Shown: positions 8,707 through 18,235, counted from the stretch's first letter. The stretch: DNA of 54,399 nucleotides from Lachnospiraceae bacterium (GCA_017480565.1 JAFVAL010000022.1:1-54399); one strand, 5' to 3'. Notes: generated by a model not told the origin, from the letters alone. Numbers and translations are program-made.

Positions 8707-10101
8707 TTATTCTTTTCCTTCTCTGCGTGCACGGATTTCTTCGATAATCTGCGGATAGATGGCTTCCAGATCATATTTGCTAAATAAGATTGCCATGATG
8801 ACGAAGAGTGCAAGCGGAATATAGATCGCGAAAGCAAAGATTGCTGTGTTGACAGAAGCAGGCTGTACAGCAGCCGCTGCCTGGTATCCTGCCAGAGCAA
8901 GCAGCCAGCCGATCAAAGAACCGCCGATACCGGAGCCGACCTTTGCACCGAAGGAACTTGCACTGTTGCTCATGCCAAGGAGACGCTTGCCAAACTTCCA
9001 CTCGTTGTACTCGACACAGTTGTTGACCATTGCGCCGCTCACGCACATGATCGGCATCGTCGCAAAGGACTGGAATGCACCTCCGATGACGCAGGAGTAA
9101 AAGCTGTAAGGGGTAAACACACGCACGATGCATGCAACAATGCCGATCACACAGCCGATCAGGCAGGTCTTCGCCATACCAAATTTCTTCGTTAACGGTC
9201 CGACCACGATGAAGCCGATGAAGGTCGGGATCAGACCGATCGCGCCAAGCAGTGCAACGATGTTGTCATTTCCGAGGATGTACTTTGCATAGTAGGTACC
9301 GCCGGATGCACCAAGACCGTAGGAAATGTTGACAAACAGGTTCACGATCAGCATGATCACCCAGTATTTGTTCTTAAATAAAAGTTTCAACTCTTCAATG
9401 AAGGCACCCTTCTCAGCATTTGCGCCGTCATCCATCCGCACAGTTTCCTTGGAGGAACGATACAGAATCAAGAGTGCAGCGCAGGAAAGCACCGCGAAAA
9501 CCACAGCCACTTTGATCCAGGCTGCCTGGTCTGCCACACCATCAGGTCCTAACATATTGGTGATCGGAATCAATAAAATCGCGATGACCATACCGATCAG
9601 ATAACCGAAGACCGTACGAGCGATACCCATCTTACCGCGCTCTTCCACACTTTCTGTGCGCACAGCCATCATGGCGCCGTAAGGAATTGCGATTGCAGTG
9701 TAGATGACTGCGGAGATCAGGATGTTCGTGATCAATACGTAAGCCATCTGTAAGCCACTGGAAACATGAGGTACAGTAAACATCAGGATGATGATTGCAG
9801 CTGCTGGTGCTGCCATCCATAAAAACCAGGGACGACATTTCCCCTTCGGGGAATTGGTCTTATCCATGATCTTTCCCATCACCAGATCGGAAAATGCATC
9901 CGCAATCTTTGCGATCAAAAGCATCGTTGCCACGGCACCTGCCGCAAGTCCCACTTTCTCTGTGTAGAAGTAGGTCAGCTGACCCACCAGAGTGGACATG
10001 ATATTTAACGGAAGCTGTCCAACACCATCACCTAAATAGTCTTTTAAGCGCATCGTTTTCTGGATGCCCATGCTGTCTAAGCCAAGGGGTTTCTTTGCCA
10101 T
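8707..10101 (-). CDS. GPH-family glycoside:cation symporter
   Basis: The 464-residue, 12-helix major-facilitator protein shows GPH hallmarks: DALSDLVMG-like KIADAFSDLVMGKIMDKT after helix 2, PKGKCRPW after helix 3, and EYNEWKFGKR in the second half. It shares its message with the downstream GH78 rhamnosidase and is divergent from the AraC regulator at 10248. It most likely imports a rhamnose-containing glycoside. The substrate is inferred from the neighbour, not from the transporter itself. Confidence 0.9.
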   Translation of the reverse strand: MAKKPLGLDSMGIQKTMRLKDYLGDGVGQLPLNIMSTLVGQLTYFYTEKVGLAAGAVATMLLIAKIADAFSDLVMGKIMDKTNSPKGKCRPWFLWMAAPAAAIIILMFTVPHVSSGLQMAYVLITNILISAVIYTAIAIPYGAMMAVRTESVEERGKMGIARTVFGYLIGMVIAILLIPITNMLGPDGVADQAAWIKVAVVFAVLSCAALLILYRSSKETVRMDDGANAEKGAFIEELKLLFKNKYWVIMLIVNLFVNISYGLGASGGTYYAKYILGNDNIVALLGAIGLIPTFIGFIVVGPLTKKFGMAKTCLIGCVIGIVACIVRVFTPYSFYSCVIGGAFQSFATMPIMCVSGAMVNNCVEYNEWKFGKRLLGMSNSASSFGAKVGSGIGGSLIGWLLALAGYQAAAAVQPASVNTAIFAFAIYIPLALFVIMAILFSKYDLEAIYPQIIEEIRARREGKE

Positions 10102-10186
10102 AACATTGTTCTCCTCTCAAATTGTTGTTCGGGTTGTTTTGATGATTCCAATCTAACAGGAAAACAGCACCCCATATATAAATTTA

Positions 10187-10224
10187 TTGATTCTTTTGTC
10201 TTTTTTATGATATATTGATATCAA
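10187..10224 (+). promoter_or_regulatory. Promoter of the AraC regulator with palindromic site
   Basis: TTGATT (10187-10192) and TATATT (10211-10216) are 18 bases apart. The palindrome TTGATATCAA (10215-10224) overlaps the start region and could be an operator. The 146-base gap to the divergent transporter must hold both promoters; the minus-strand one is not clear. Confidence 0.5.
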
Positions 10225-10247
10225 GAGGAATGACAGGAGGAACGACC

Positions 10248-11447
10248 ATGCATACGACCGAAGAAATCTTAGAAAAAGTGCACAGTATCTCGCATGTTTT
10301 GATCACCGAGATGGACACAGAAGGCATCTTGCGCCATACCTGGCCGCAGGCACCGGGCAACTCGGTCGAAGCATTTGCCCCACAGACCATCATCCATGCG
10401 TTTTATGCGCTTCACCGCGACTGCGATCATCCGATCATCCATTTTGTCGAACCTGGGTTTTTCCTCGCTGTGATGCAGATGGATCCCGACACATTTGTCA
10501 TGATCGGCCTTGTCAGCCCTTTTTCACAGACCAGAGAAGACATTTTGAAACTGGCCGGTGGGGTGATTCATCCAATCTATCTAAGCAATTTCTGCGACCT
10601 CATGCTCCAGCAGCCGTCTATTAATCTGGAGCAAATGCAGACCCTGATCCAGCTCATTTATCAGCTTTCCACCGGTGAGGAACTTTCTTCCGGCAATATC
10701 CTTTTTCTGGATCAGGTTGCCTCAGGGCAGTTTGCCCCGTCCCCGCTTGAACAGAGCATGTTTGAACTCAGGGAAGACCCCGGGTTACATGTCTCCACCG
10801 ATTTTGAAGCAGCTCTCTGCGATGCGATCGAGATGGGCAACCGCGCCATGTTGGAGCGACGCCTGTTTGCGCCACATAGCGGGCATGTCGGACGCATGTC
10901 GATGAGTGATCTGCGCCAGGAAAAGTACAGCTTCATCTGTCTGGCAACGCTTGCAACGCGTGCTGCCATCCGCGGCGGACTCCCCTCTGAGACCGCATTT
11001 AGCCTGAGTGATCTCTATTGTCAGCGTGTTGACCTCTTAACGGATATTTCCTCGATCCAGAACCTGGTCTTTACGATGCTCACGGACTTTTGCCGCCGCG
11101 TTCAGGAAGGAAAGAAACTCCCGCTAGTTACGCCTGTCATCCTGCATGCACTCGACTATATCTCCGTGCATCTTCATGAACAGATCAACATGGACGATCT
11201 CTCCAAGCACTGCGGCCTGTGCACCAGAAGCCTCTCCCTGCGGTTTCGCAAGGAGGTTGGAATGGGCGTCCCCGAGTATATTCACCTGGAGAAGCTAAAA
11301 GAAGCCAAATATCTACTGCGCCACACAGACTACTCTCTTGCGGAGATTACGACCTACCTAAACTATCCCTCGCAGAGTTATTTCACGCAGATCTTTAAAA
11401 AGTATACTAAACTGACACCGCAGCAATATCGGATGTCTGCCAAATAA
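10248..11447 (+). CDS. AraC-family transcriptional regulator of the rhamnoside locus
   Basis: The 399-residue protein has a long N-terminal sensor region of unrecognised fold (about 1-290) and a C-terminal AraC/XylS double helix-turn-helix (about 295-397). INMDDLSKHCGLCTRSLSLRFRK is split between the first motif and SLAEITTYLNYPSQSYFTQIF in the second. ATG at 10248 is preceded by CAGGAGG at seven bases and is preferred over the upstream in-frame ATG at 10215. It is divergent from the GPH-GH78 pair, the usual position for a local activator. The inducer is presumably a rhamnoside or rhamnose. Confidence 0.88.
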   Translation: MHTTEEILEKVHSISHVLITEMDTEGILRHTWPQAPGNSVEAFAPQTIIHAFYALHRDCDHPIIHFVEPGFFLAVMQMDPDTFVMIGLVSPFSQTREDILKLAGGVIHPIYLSNFCDLMLQQPSINLEQMQTLIQLIYQLSTGEELSSGNILFLDQVASGQFAPSPLEQSMFELREDPGLHVSTDFEAALCDAIEMGNRAMLERRLFAPHSGHVGRMSMSDLRQEKYSFICLATLATRAAIRGGLPSETAFSLSDLYCQRVDLLTDISSIQNLVFTMLTDFCRRVQEGKKLPLVTPVILHALDYISVHLHEQINMDDLSKHCGLCTRSLSLRFRKEVGMGVPEYIHLEKLKEAKYLLRHTDYSLAEITTYLNYPSQSYFTQIFKKYTKLTPQQYRMSAK

Positions 11448-11450
11448 AAT

Positions 11451-11486
11451 AGACGGTGCCCGCCTCGGGGTACCGTCTCTCTTATT
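11451..11486. terminator. Terminator between convergent AraC gene and sigH
   Basis: GACGGT-GCCC and GGGG-TACCGTC form a stem around GCCTC. The T-rich TCTCTTATT follows on the plus strand and ATTTTATTT on the minus strand, so it may serve both genes. Confidence 0.7.
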
Positions 11487-11492
11487 CTAAAA

Positions 11493-12014
11493 CTACTTCT
11501 CAATCTCCGCGAGCACCTTCCTCGCCTTCGCCCGAATCCTCTGCAGCGCATTATCGATCGTCTTAGGACTCCGATCTAGCGCATCCGCGATCATCAGATA
11601 ATCCATATCCTTCATGTAAAGATCCATCACCTGCAGCTCAAACTCGCTTAAGCGCTTTCTGATCTCCTCTTCGATAAACTGCGCCATCTTCTGATCCAGA
11701 ACGATCTCCTCAGGGCTTGTCGCGGTTCTTTTTACATTTTCCTCGTCAAGCTCCACCCGGTCGTTAAGCGGCGCATTCTTCTTCGCGGTATCTGAACGGA
11801 TCGCAGAATACATTTGCCTCGTGATACAGATCTCCGCAAATGCCGGAAACGGCAGCCCTGCCGTCTCGTCAAAATCACGGATCGCCTTGTAAAGCCCGAT
11901 CATCCCTTCCTGGATCAGATCGTCCTTCTCCCCGCCCGCAAGAAACAGTGTCTTCGCCTTTTTTAGCACCAATGGTTTGTACTGCTCCAGGAGCATATCC
12001 ATACTAGCCTGCAT
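11493..12014 (-). CDS. sigH: RNA polymerase sigma factor, SigH-like
   Basis: The 173-residue sigma-70 family protein contains region 2 (DLIQEGMIGLYKAIRDFDE, PFPAFAEICITRQM) and region 4 (FELQVMDLYMKDMDYLMIADALDRSPKTIDNALQRI). These are close to Bacillus SigH, which directs early sporulation and competence genes. It is shorter than the roughly 218-residue Bacillus protein because the N-terminal extension is nearly absent. It follows rlmB, mrnC and cysS in the same order as in Bacillus, which supports orthology. AGGGGATT upstream of the ATG is a moderate ribosome binding site. Confidence 0.85.
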   Translation of the reverse strand: MQASMDMLLEQYKPLVLKKAKTLFLAGGEKDDLIQEGMIGLYKAIRDFDETAGLPFPAFAEICITRQMYSAIRSDTAKKNAPLNDRVELDEENVKRTATSPEEIVLDQKMAQFIEEEIRKRLSEFELQVMDLYMKDMDYLMIADALDRSPKTIDNALQRIRAKARKVLAEIEK

Positions 12015-12044
12015 GTAGCAATCCCCTATCTTTTTGCAAATGAA

Positions 12045-12833
12045 TTACCAGTGATCCGGGAAGACGCCCCCGAGCTTCTTCTTCGCCTCCATGCGCTGGC
12101 GCACCACCTCGTAAGAGAGTACCCCCGCGGCGACGGATGCATTTAACGAATCGATGTCGCCCTGCATCGGGATCCTTGCGATGAAGTCACACTTTTCCGT
12201 CACAAGGCGGCTCACGCCTTCGCCTTCGTTGCCGATCACAAGTCCCAGCGGACCAGTCAGATTCACGTCATACATCAGGTCTCCGTCCATGTCCGCGCAG
12301 GCAAACCACAGCCCACGCTTTTTGAGGTCTTCGATCGTCTGGCCGATGTTTGCCACACGCACAACAGGCACATAATGAATCGCGCCGGCAGACGTTCTGG
12401 CCACCGTCGCGGTCAAGCCCACCGCGCGCCGCTTCGGAATGACCACCCCGTGGGCACCCGCCTGATTCGCGGTACGTAAAATTGCGCCGAGATTATGCGG
12501 GTCTTCGATCCCGTCCAGAATCAAAATAAACGGATCCTCGCCCTTTTCCTCTGCCTTTTTGAAAATGTCTTCGATCTCCGCATAGTCGCAGGCTGCCACG
12601 ACTGCAATCACGCCTTGGTGATGCCCGGTCTCAGAAAGCTGATCTAAGCGCTCTTTCTTGACAAACTGCACCTGCGTATCGTGCTTTTTTGCCTCTCTTA
12701 AAATAGTCTGCACCGGGCCATCCTTGCAGCCGTCCAGCACAAAAAGCTTATCGATCACCTTGCCGGAGCGAAATGCTTCCAACACCACATTGCGCCCTTC
12801 TAAGCGGCTTTCATTTACTTCATCCTTCGCCAT
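12045..12833 (-). CDS. rlmB: 23S rRNA 2'-O-methyltransferase RlmB (TrmH/SpoU family)
   Basis: The 262-residue SPOUT methyltransferase has an N-terminal substrate-binding domain (LEGRNVVLEAFRSGK) and a knotted C-terminal domain. The motifs LDGIEDPHNLGAILRTANQAG, VIGNEGEGVSRLV and IPMQGDIDSLNASVAAGVL are all present. The family methylates the ribose of G2251 in 23S rRNA (Escherichia coli numbering). ATG at 12833 is chosen because it lies one base after the mrnC stop with AGGGAG upstream; an in-frame start at 12854 would overlap mrnC and add seven residues. Confidence 0.93.
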   Translation of the reverse strand: MAKDEVNESRLEGRNVVLEAFRSGKVIDKLFVLDGCKDGPVQTILREAKKHDTQVQFVKKERLDQLSETGHHQGVIAVVAACDYAEIEDIFKKAEEKGEDPFILILDGIEDPHNLGAILRTANQAGAHGVVIPKRRAVGLTATVARTSAGAIHYVPVVRVANIGQTIEDLKKRGLWFACADMDGDLMYDVNLTGPLGLVIGNEGEGVSRLVTEKCDFIARIPMQGDIDSLNASVAAGVLSYEVVRQRMEAKKKLGGVFPDHW

Positions 12834-12834
12834 C

Positions 12835-13302
12835 TCACTTCGCTCCCTCACCACTTTTTACGCCCGCAAGGCCTGCCTTTAATAGCTCTACCACTCGCTC
12901 CAGCCGTCCGTCCAGATACAGATATCCGCACAGGGCCTCCAGGCCTGTCGCGGTACGGTAATCCTGAATTGGTGCATTCTTCGCACTGGTATAGGACTTG
13001 GCGTTGCGGCCACGCTTAAAGACACCGTGCTCTTCTTCTGTGAGCATCGGCTCGATGACCGCCATCATCTTGCACTGGGTCACGGCATTGACCAGTTTGC
13101 TCGCCTTTTTATTGAGCTGATTGACCGGTGCATTTCCACGCTCCACCAACATTGTTCTCATAATCAGGTCAAAAACATCGTCCCCGATATACGCCAATGT
13201 CAGAGGAGAATAACTGCGTAAATCGGCTTGCGGGAGGCCGAAGCTCTCCCGCAGATAAGACGCCAGATCCGGCGCAGATGTTTGATTTATGCTCGTTTCC
13301 AT
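12835..13302 (-). CDS. mrnC: Mini-ribonuclease III
   Basis: The 155-residue protein is an RNase III catalytic domain without the double-stranded RNA-binding domain. LAYIGDDVFDLIMR holds the acidic metal-binding motif and ATGLEALCGYLYLDG the second acidic motif. In Firmicutes the enzyme matures 23S rRNA ends. It overlaps the end of cysS by 16 bases and is followed by rlmB, so three translation and rRNA-processing genes form one operon. Confidence 0.93.
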   Translation of the reverse strand: METSINQTSAPDLASYLRESFGLPQADLRSYSPLTLAYIGDDVFDLIMRTMLVERGNAPVNQLNKKASKLVNAVTQCKMMAVIEPMLTEEEHGVFKRGRNAKSYTSAKNAPIQDYRTATGLEALCGYLYLDGRLERVVELLKAGLAGVKSGEGAK

Positions 13303-14681
13303 TTGACTCCTTCACGAGTATCTTCAAGAAGAATGCCCTTGGCCTTTAACTCGTCACGGATCTCATCCGCTCTCGCAAAGTTTCTTGCCTTTCTGGCAGC
13401 CTGGCGCTCTTCAATCAGTGCCTCGATGTCCGCATCCAAAAGCTCCTCTTTCGGCTCCGTGATCACACCGAGCACGTCAGAGAGCTTCTTGATCTGATCC
13501 GCCACCATCGTGACAACTTCCTTCGAATTGCTCTCATTGATCGTCGTATTCGCATACTTGACAAGCTCAAAGATCACAGAGATCGCATCCGCGGTGTTAA
13601 AGTCATCATCCATCGCGTCTTCAAACTTCTTGGTGTATGCAGCAAGCTCCGCCGCCACAGCATCCTTCTTCTCGTCCTCAAATTCCTTCGCATTCTGTGC
13701 CAGGTAATCGAGGTTTTTCACCGCTGTGATGATGCGGTCAAGGCCTGCCTTCGCAGATTCCATCAGCTCACGGCTGAAGTTGAGCGGATTGCGGTAATGT
13801 GCGGAAAGCATGAAGAAACGCAGTACCTGCAGGTCATAGACTTCGCTGATCTCACGCACCGTAAAGAAGTTGCCCTCGGACTTACTCATCTTTCTATTGT
13901 CGATGTTTAAGAAGCCGTTGTGCATCCAATACTTGGAAAAAGTCTCGCCGTTGGCCGCTTCCGACTGTGCGATCTCATTCTCATGGTGAGGGAAGATCAG
14001 GTCTTCGCCGCCGGCATGGATATCGATCTCGCCGCCCAGATACTTCTTGCTCATCACGGAGCACTCAATGTGCCAGCCCGGACGGCCCTCGCTCCACGGA
14101 GACTCCCAGTAAGGCTCTCCTTCTTTTTTCGGTTTCCAGAGCACGAAATCTAACGGATCTTCCTTCTCGTCATCGACCGCCACACGGAAGCCGGACTCCA
14201 GCTCGTCTAAGTTCTTGCCGGAGAGCATACCGTATCTTGAGAACTTGCGGACACGAAAATAGACGCTGCCGTTTTTCTCATACGCATAGCCCTTCTCGAT
14301 CAGCGTCGTAATCATATCGATCATGCCAGGAATCTCCTGGGTCGCAAGCGGATGCGTCGTTGCGGGCTTGATGTTCATGCCTGCCATATCCTTCTTGCAC
14401 TCTTCGATATAATGCTCGGTCAACTCCTTGGTCGTCACGCCCTCTTCGTTGGCCTTCTTGATGATCTTGTCGTCGACGTCCGTGAAGTTCGAGACGAAAT
14501 TCACGTCGTAGCCCTTGTACTCCATGTAGCGGCGCACCGTATCAAAAACGATCATCGGACGCGCATTACCGATATGAATCAAGTTGTAGACCGTCGGGCC
14601 GCAGACATACATCTTCACCTTGCCGGGCTCGGTCGGTACAAACTCTTCTTTTCTTCTGGACATTGTGTTATATAACTTCAT
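13287..14681 (-). CDS. cysS: Cysteinyl-tRNA synthetase
   Basis: The 464-residue class I synthetase has the CGPTVY zinc-site start (Cys27), the HIGNARP nucleotide motif (from His36), [20 protein letters not shown] for zinc and amino-acid binding, and KMSKSEGN. The C-terminal helical and anticodon domains are complete. AAGGATTT precedes the ATG. No T-box leader fits in the 83-base upstream gap. Confidence 0.96.
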   Translation of the reverse strand: MKLYNTMSRRKEEFVPTEPGKVKMYVCGPTVYNLIHIGNARPMIVFDTVRRYMEYKGYDVNFVSNFTDVDDKIIKKANEEGVTTKELTEHYIEECKKDMAGMNIKPATTHPLATQEIPGMIDMITTLIEKGYAYEKNGSVYFRVRKFSRYGMLSGKNLDELESGFRVAVDDEKEDPLDFVLWKPKKEGEPYWESPWSEGRPGWHIECSVMSKKYLGGEIDIHAGGEDLIFPHHENEIAQSEAANGETFSKYWMHNGFLNIDNRKMSKSEGNFFTVREISEVYDLQVLRFFMLSAHYRNPLNFSRELMESAKAGLDRIITAVKNLDYLAQNAKEFEDEKKDAVAAELAAYTKKFEDAMDDDFNTADAISVIFELVKYANTTINESNSKEVVTMVADQIKKLSDVLGVITEPKEELLDADIEALIEERQAARKARNFARADEIRDELKAKGILLEDTREGVKWKRA

Positions 14682-14764
14682 ATGTAAATCCTTCTTTCTT
14701 TCCTTAAGGGTACGCCCCGAAGTGATCTTATTGTATGAAAAACCCCACGCCTTGTCAAGTTGAC

Positions 14765-15793
14765 TCAGACGATTTCATTGATACAAATCCGGGATCCGAG
14801 CCTTTGAAAAATCCACTCCGCCAGATCGCCCGGTGAAAGCACCGGAAGTTCCCCTGACGCCTCGATTTTTCGTGCGCTGCACTGCTCCTTTCCAAGCACC
14901 ACCTCATAGCAGCCATCATTTTCCGGAAGGAAGGGATCTATAAGCGCAAATGTCATCGCATTTTCTGTCTTTGACCGTAACATTGAGACAAATCCGATCG
15001 GATCTAAGATTCTGACCATGATAATCGGTTTCTCGTAGCGTTCCCCCTCACCTGCACACCATCTCGCGTCCAGGATTTCCACCTTCTGGTACTTTCCTTT
15101 GAGCGCACCAAGGAGTTGCCGGTAGACCGTCTCATCCTCGCAAAATGCGTCCAGTAATGTCAGTGTCTCGTCCTCTAAAAAGTACGCAAACGCACCGATC
15201 ACGCGCTCCTTTCGAAAGACAAACATCACATCCCCGCCGCACGCATTGCACTCTGCGGTCAGGTCATCGTAATAAGCCGCATCCCTCGCGGTGTAGACGT
15301 CCATATTCTGATACAAAAGGAAATTGACCCACGAAAGCGCAATCAATTTCTGAATGTCCGTCATCGTCGACCAGAAGTTCCAGTCATCCACAAACCAGTC
15401 TTCCTCCACCGGCAGATGCGGCTCAAACCGCTCCTGTGTATACCAAAACCGGTAATCAAACGGCAGATAGATCGCAGGATCCGCAGGCATCAGATACTGG
15501 AAGGTTCTTCCCTTCTCTCTTTCTTTCCTTGCGGCATGTCTTAGATGATCCCGCATCAGCCCCTGGTGTCTCGCCTCCGGCCTCGTCGCAACGCCTACGA
15601 TATAAGAAGCAGGCACTTCCTTTCCGTACAAATGAATCCGGTAAGGATTTAGCTGCAGCATGGACACAGGCACACCCTCGCGGTAGGTTGTAAAAACTTC
15701 GTTCTTTGAGATTTTATACTCCTGATAGTACTCTAAATATTCCTCGGAATCTTCCGGGAAACAGATATTCCAAAGCTCTCTCCACGCACTCAT
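14765..15793 (-). CDS. GNAT-family N-acetyltransferase (Eis-like two-domain type)
   Basis: The 342-residue protein begins [15 protein letters not shown]. The acetyl-CoA loop is in [19 protein letters not shown], with a second GNAT-like half and a C-terminal sterol-carrier-like region. This arrangement resembles the Eis family, which acetylates amines such as aminoglycosides or peptides. The start at 15793 is set by an ATGA overlap with the ispF stop and GGAGAAGAG upstream; the frame is open further into ispF. The substrate is unknown. Confidence 0.75.
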   Translation of the reverse strand: MSAWRELWNICFPEDSEEYLEYYQEYKISKNEVFTTYREGVPVSMLQLNPYRIHLYGKEVPASYIVGVATRPEARHQGLMRDHLRHAARKEREKGRTFQYLMPADPAIYLPFDYRFWYTQERFEPHLPVEEDWFVDDWNFWSTMTDIQKLIALSWVNFLLYQNMDVYTARDAAYYDDLTAECNACGGDVMFVFRKERVIGAFAYFLEDETLTLLDAFCEDETVYRQLLGALKGKYQKVEILDARWCAGEGERYEKPIIMVRILDPIGFVSMLRSKTENAMTFALIDPFLPENDGCYEVVLGKEQCSARKIEASGELPVLSPGDLAEWIFQRLGSRICINEIV

Positions 15794-16263
15794 CTCTTCT
15801 CCAATAAGCAGACCGCATGCACCGCGATCCCTTCCTCTCTTCCGGTAAAGCCAAGGTGTTCCTCGGTCGTCGCCTTGATGCTCACACAAGACAAGTCCAC
15901 GTTTAAATCCTCTGCGATATTCTCTCTCATTTTTAAAATGTGCGGGGCAAGCTTCGGCTTCTGCGCAATCACCGTCGCGTCCACATTTCCCACAACGTAA
16001 CCGGCTTCTCCGATTAACCGTACGACTTCTCGTAAGAGCACCCTCGAATCGGCCCCTTCATACTTCGGATCAGTATCGGGAAAATGTTTCCCGATGTCTC
16101 CCAGTGCAGCCGCTCCCAAAAGCGCATCCGAAACCGCATGCAAAAGCACATCCGCATCCGAGTGGCCTAGTAACCCCAGTTTATGCTCGATCTTGACACC
16201 GCCTAAAATCAAGTCTCTTCCTTCTACCAGTTTGTGTACATCATATCCGTGACCAATTCTCAT
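15790..16263 (-). CDS. ispF: 2-C-methyl-D-erythritol 2,4-cyclodiphosphate synthase
   Basis: The 157-residue protein opens [20 protein letters not shown] and has the zinc ligands Asp8, His10 and His42, then [12 protein letters not shown] and the C-terminal [15 protein letters not shown]. It makes the cyclic diphosphate of the MEP isoprenoid pathway. ATG at 16263 has AGGGAGA upstream; a GTG one codon earlier is less likely. It overlaps the acetyltransferase gene by ATGA. Confidence 0.96.
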   Translation of the reverse strand: MRIGHGYDVHKLVEGRDLILGGVKIEHKLGLLGHSDADVLLHAVSDALLGAAALGDIGKHFPDTDPKYEGADSRVLLREVVRLIGEAGYVVGNVDATVIAQKPKLAPHILKMRENIAEDLNVDLSCVSIKATTEEHLGFTGREEGIAVHAVCLLEKR

Positions 16264-16324
16264 CACCCATTTCTCCCTTCCGAAGCATTCTAAAATTTGC
16301 GAAAAAAAGTTGTTGAAAATATCC

Positions 16325-16353
16325 TTGACAAAACAACATCCTCTTACTATAAT
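16325..16353 (+). promoter_or_regulatory. Consensus promoter of the tRNA-Val/tRNA-Met pair
   Basis: Perfect TTGACA (16325-16330) and TATAAT (16348-16353) stand 17 bases apart. They predict a start about 20 bases before tRNA-Val. Confidence 0.92.
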
Positions 16354-16379
16354 ATCAAAGTGACTTCACGAAGTCCACC

Positions 16380-16452
16380 GGATTCTTAGCTCAGCTGGGA
16401 GAGCACCTGCCTTACAAGCAGGGGGTCACAGGTTCGAGCCCTGTAGGATCCA
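16380..16452 (+). tRNA. tRNA-Val (anticodon TAC)
   Basis: Acceptor arms GGATTCT/AGGATCC with discriminator A, D arm GCTC/GAGC, anticodon stem CCTGC/GCAGG around CTTACAA, and T arm ACAGG/CCTGT give a normal cloverleaf. CCA is not encoded. Confidence 0.95.
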
Positions 16453-16457
16453 TATAT

Positions 16458-16531
16458 GGCGTAGTAGCTCAGTTGGCGAGAGCACACGGTTCATACCCGT
16501 GGTGTCGAGAGTTCAAATCTCCCCTCCGCTA
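16458..16531 (+). tRNA. tRNA-Met (anticodon CAT), with two stem mismatches
   Basis: The 74-base gene follows tRNA-Val by five bases. Anticodon stem CACGG/CCGTG encloses TTCATAC. The acceptor arm GGCGTAG/CTCCGCT has a T-C mismatch at its fifth pair, and the T stem GAGAG/CTCCC has an A-C mismatch at its second pair. It lacks the three G-C pairs of an initiator anticodon stem, so elongator Met, or Ile read through a modified C, is more likely. Confidence 0.85.
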
Positions 16532-16536
16532 CTTAT

Positions 16537-16575
16537 AACCCTTGGAATCATTTGTTTCCAAGGGTTTTCTTTTTT
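16537..16575 (+). terminator. Terminator of the tRNA pair
   Basis: AACCCTTGGAA (16537-16547) pairs with TTCCAAGGGTT (16556-16566), followed by TTCTTTTTT. Confidence 0.9.
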
Positions 16576-16624
16576 ATGTTTCTGCGATATACTAAAGGTA
16601 AGTAAGGACGTGAGGTATTTCGTG

Positions 16625-17539
16625 ATGTATTATTTTATTGTAAATCCCAGTTCGCAGAGCGGCAGCGGCAAGAAGATCTGGCACCAGATCGAAGCAGAAT
16701 TAAAGAGGCAGGACATCGCCTACAAGCACTTTTTTACGCGTTATGAAGGCCACACGGTGGAACTCGTGCGCCAGATCTGTAAAACTTATCCCGGTGAGAA
16801 GAATCTGGTCTTCTTAGGCGGGGATGGCACGATCAACGAAGTATACAACGCGGTCCCGGATCCCTCCGAAGTGGTGCTAGGCTGCATCCCGACCGGCTCG
16901 GGGAATGATTTTGCAGGCTCTCTTGGCATCCCAACCGATCCGATCAAAGCGCTCTATCGCATTTTAAATGGTACGGTGCACACCTTAGATTTCGGCACCG
17001 TCACGATGAATGGCTTTACCCGAAGGTATGCGGGCAGTGCCGGCATCGGCTATGATGCGGCAGTCTGCAAAGAGATGATGGATTCCCCGATCAAGGATTT
17101 CTTAAACAAGATCCATCTGGGAAAGTTAGGCTATCTGGTCATCGCAGTGAAGGAATTCCTCTCCTTCCCGCTCACCACATTTACCTCGACGTTAGATGAC
17201 GGGCCAACAATCTCCTACCCGAAGACCATCTTCATTTGCCCGATGAATCAGCCAAGGGAAGGCGGGAGCATGATCATGGCGCCGGCAGCCAAGTTAGACG
17301 ACGGTGAGCTGACCGTTTGTACCTTCTACGGGATGCCCAGGATGAAGGCGATGACACTGCTTCCTCTGACGTATCTAGGTAAACATATTGGCTTTTCCGG
17401 CACCAGACAGGAAAACGCGAAACGTGTTGAGATTACAACAAATGTTCCGATGCCGGTCCATGTAGACGGCGAATACATAGGAGAGACGAAACATGCCATT
17501 TTTGAGCTTGCACAGTCTAAAATCCGTGTCAGATATTAG
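16625..17539 (+). CDS. Diacylglycerol kinase family lipid kinase (DgkB/YegS type)
   Basis: The 304-residue protein begins YYFIVNPSSQSGSGKK and contains the nucleotide motif FLGGDGTINEVYNAV followed by IPTGSGNDFAGSLG, the catalytic signature of the DAGK family. A beta-sandwich C-terminal half contains VHVDGEY. The frame is open much further upstream, through the tRNA terminator, so ATG at 16625 next to the conserved first strand is chosen; its ribosome binding site (GTGAGG) is weak. It probably recycles diacylglycerol or phosphorylates a sphingoid-like lipid at the membrane. Confidence 0.88.
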   Translation: MYYFIVNPSSQSGSGKKIWHQIEAELKRQDIAYKHFFTRYEGHTVELVRQICKTYPGEKNLVFLGGDGTINEVYNAVPDPSEVVLGCIPTGSGNDFAGSLGIPTDPIKALYRILNGTVHTLDFGTVTMNGFTRRYAGSAGIGYDAAVCKEMMDSPIKDFLNKIHLGKLGYLVIAVKEFLSFPLTTFTSTLDDGPTISYPKTIFICPMNQPREGGSMIMAPAAKLDDGELTVCTFYGMPRMKAMTLLPLTYLGKHIGFSGTRQENAKRVEITTNVPMPVHVDGEYIGETKHAIFELAQSKIRVRY

Positions 17540-17591
17540 TATTACGCGAAAATTCTTTTAGTAATAATTGAAGCGATTCCAAATAAAGGGA

Positions 17592-17658
17592 TTTACTTTT
17601 TTTTAAGAAGATGCTAAGATGAAATTGTACTAAACACGAAACAAGAGCATTTTAGTAC
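17592..17658 (+). promoter_or_regulatory. Promoter and candidate operator of the TetR-family gene
   Basis: TTTACT (17592-17597) and TAAGAT (17615-17620) are 17 bases apart. At the predicted start point an inverted repeat, GTACTAAA (17627-17634) and TTTAGTAC (17651-17658), is separated by 16 bases, just before the ribosome binding site. It is a good candidate for self-repression. Confidence 0.55.
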
Positions 17659-17672
17659 TTAAGGAGGATCCC

Positions 17673-18215
17673 ATGAAAATTACGAATAACCCTACTGCAC
17701 TGCGGTCGCAGCGGGCTATTAAAGAATCGTTACGATCTTTGATGAAAGAGGATTCTTTTTCGCATATTTCCGTAACTGAGATCTGCCAGCAGGCTAGTGT
17801 GACGCGCCAGGCATTTTATACAAACTTCCGTTCCAAAGAGGATGTACTTGCCTCCATTCTTCAGGACATTCAGCACGAGTGGACCGAGGAGCTTCGCAAG
17901 CACCCTGCAGACTCTTTGACAGATCAAACCCTTGTCTTATTTGAGACATGGTATGATCATCGTGAGCTTCTGGATTTACTGGTTCGCGATCGTCTGTCCA
18001 CTCTTTTGGTCAGCAATCTTCTGCCGGAGAATTTCCAGATCCGCTTCGTCGGTGACATTCCTTCCCGCAAGCGCAGACAATTAGAGCCGATGGCACGTGC
18101 TATGATTATCGGAGGCATCTCCAATGGACTTTGGGCATGGTCACAGAATCAGTATCGCTACTCCTGTGAAGATATGGCCTTGGTATGTACCAATCTGGAA
18201 GTGACAGACGACTAA
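17673..18215 (+). CDS. TetR/AcrR-family transcriptional regulator
   Basis: The 180-residue protein has an N-terminal DNA-binding domain (RAIKESLRSLMKEDSFSHIS, then VTEICQQASVTRQAFYTNF) and a short C-terminal ligand domain of the kind seen in DhaS-like regulators. AAGGAGG precedes the ATG. A terminator separates it from the ECF transporter gene downstream. Its ligand is unknown. Confidence 0.88.
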   Translation: MKITNNPTALRSQRAIKESLRSLMKEDSFSHISVTEICQQASVTRQAFYTNFRSKEDVLASILQDIQHEWTEELRKHPADSLTDQTLVLFETWYDHRELLDLLVRDRLSTLLVSNLLPENFQIRFVGDIPSRKRRQLEPMARAMIIGGISNGLWAWSQNQYRYSCEDMALVCTNLEVTDD

Positions 18216-18235
18216 ACGAGTTTCATGGCAAATTT

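Noticed and set aside
14682-14764. T-box leader before cysS
   Set aside because: The gap is only 83 bases and lacks the T-box sequence and a specifier hairpin; the same is true before glnS.
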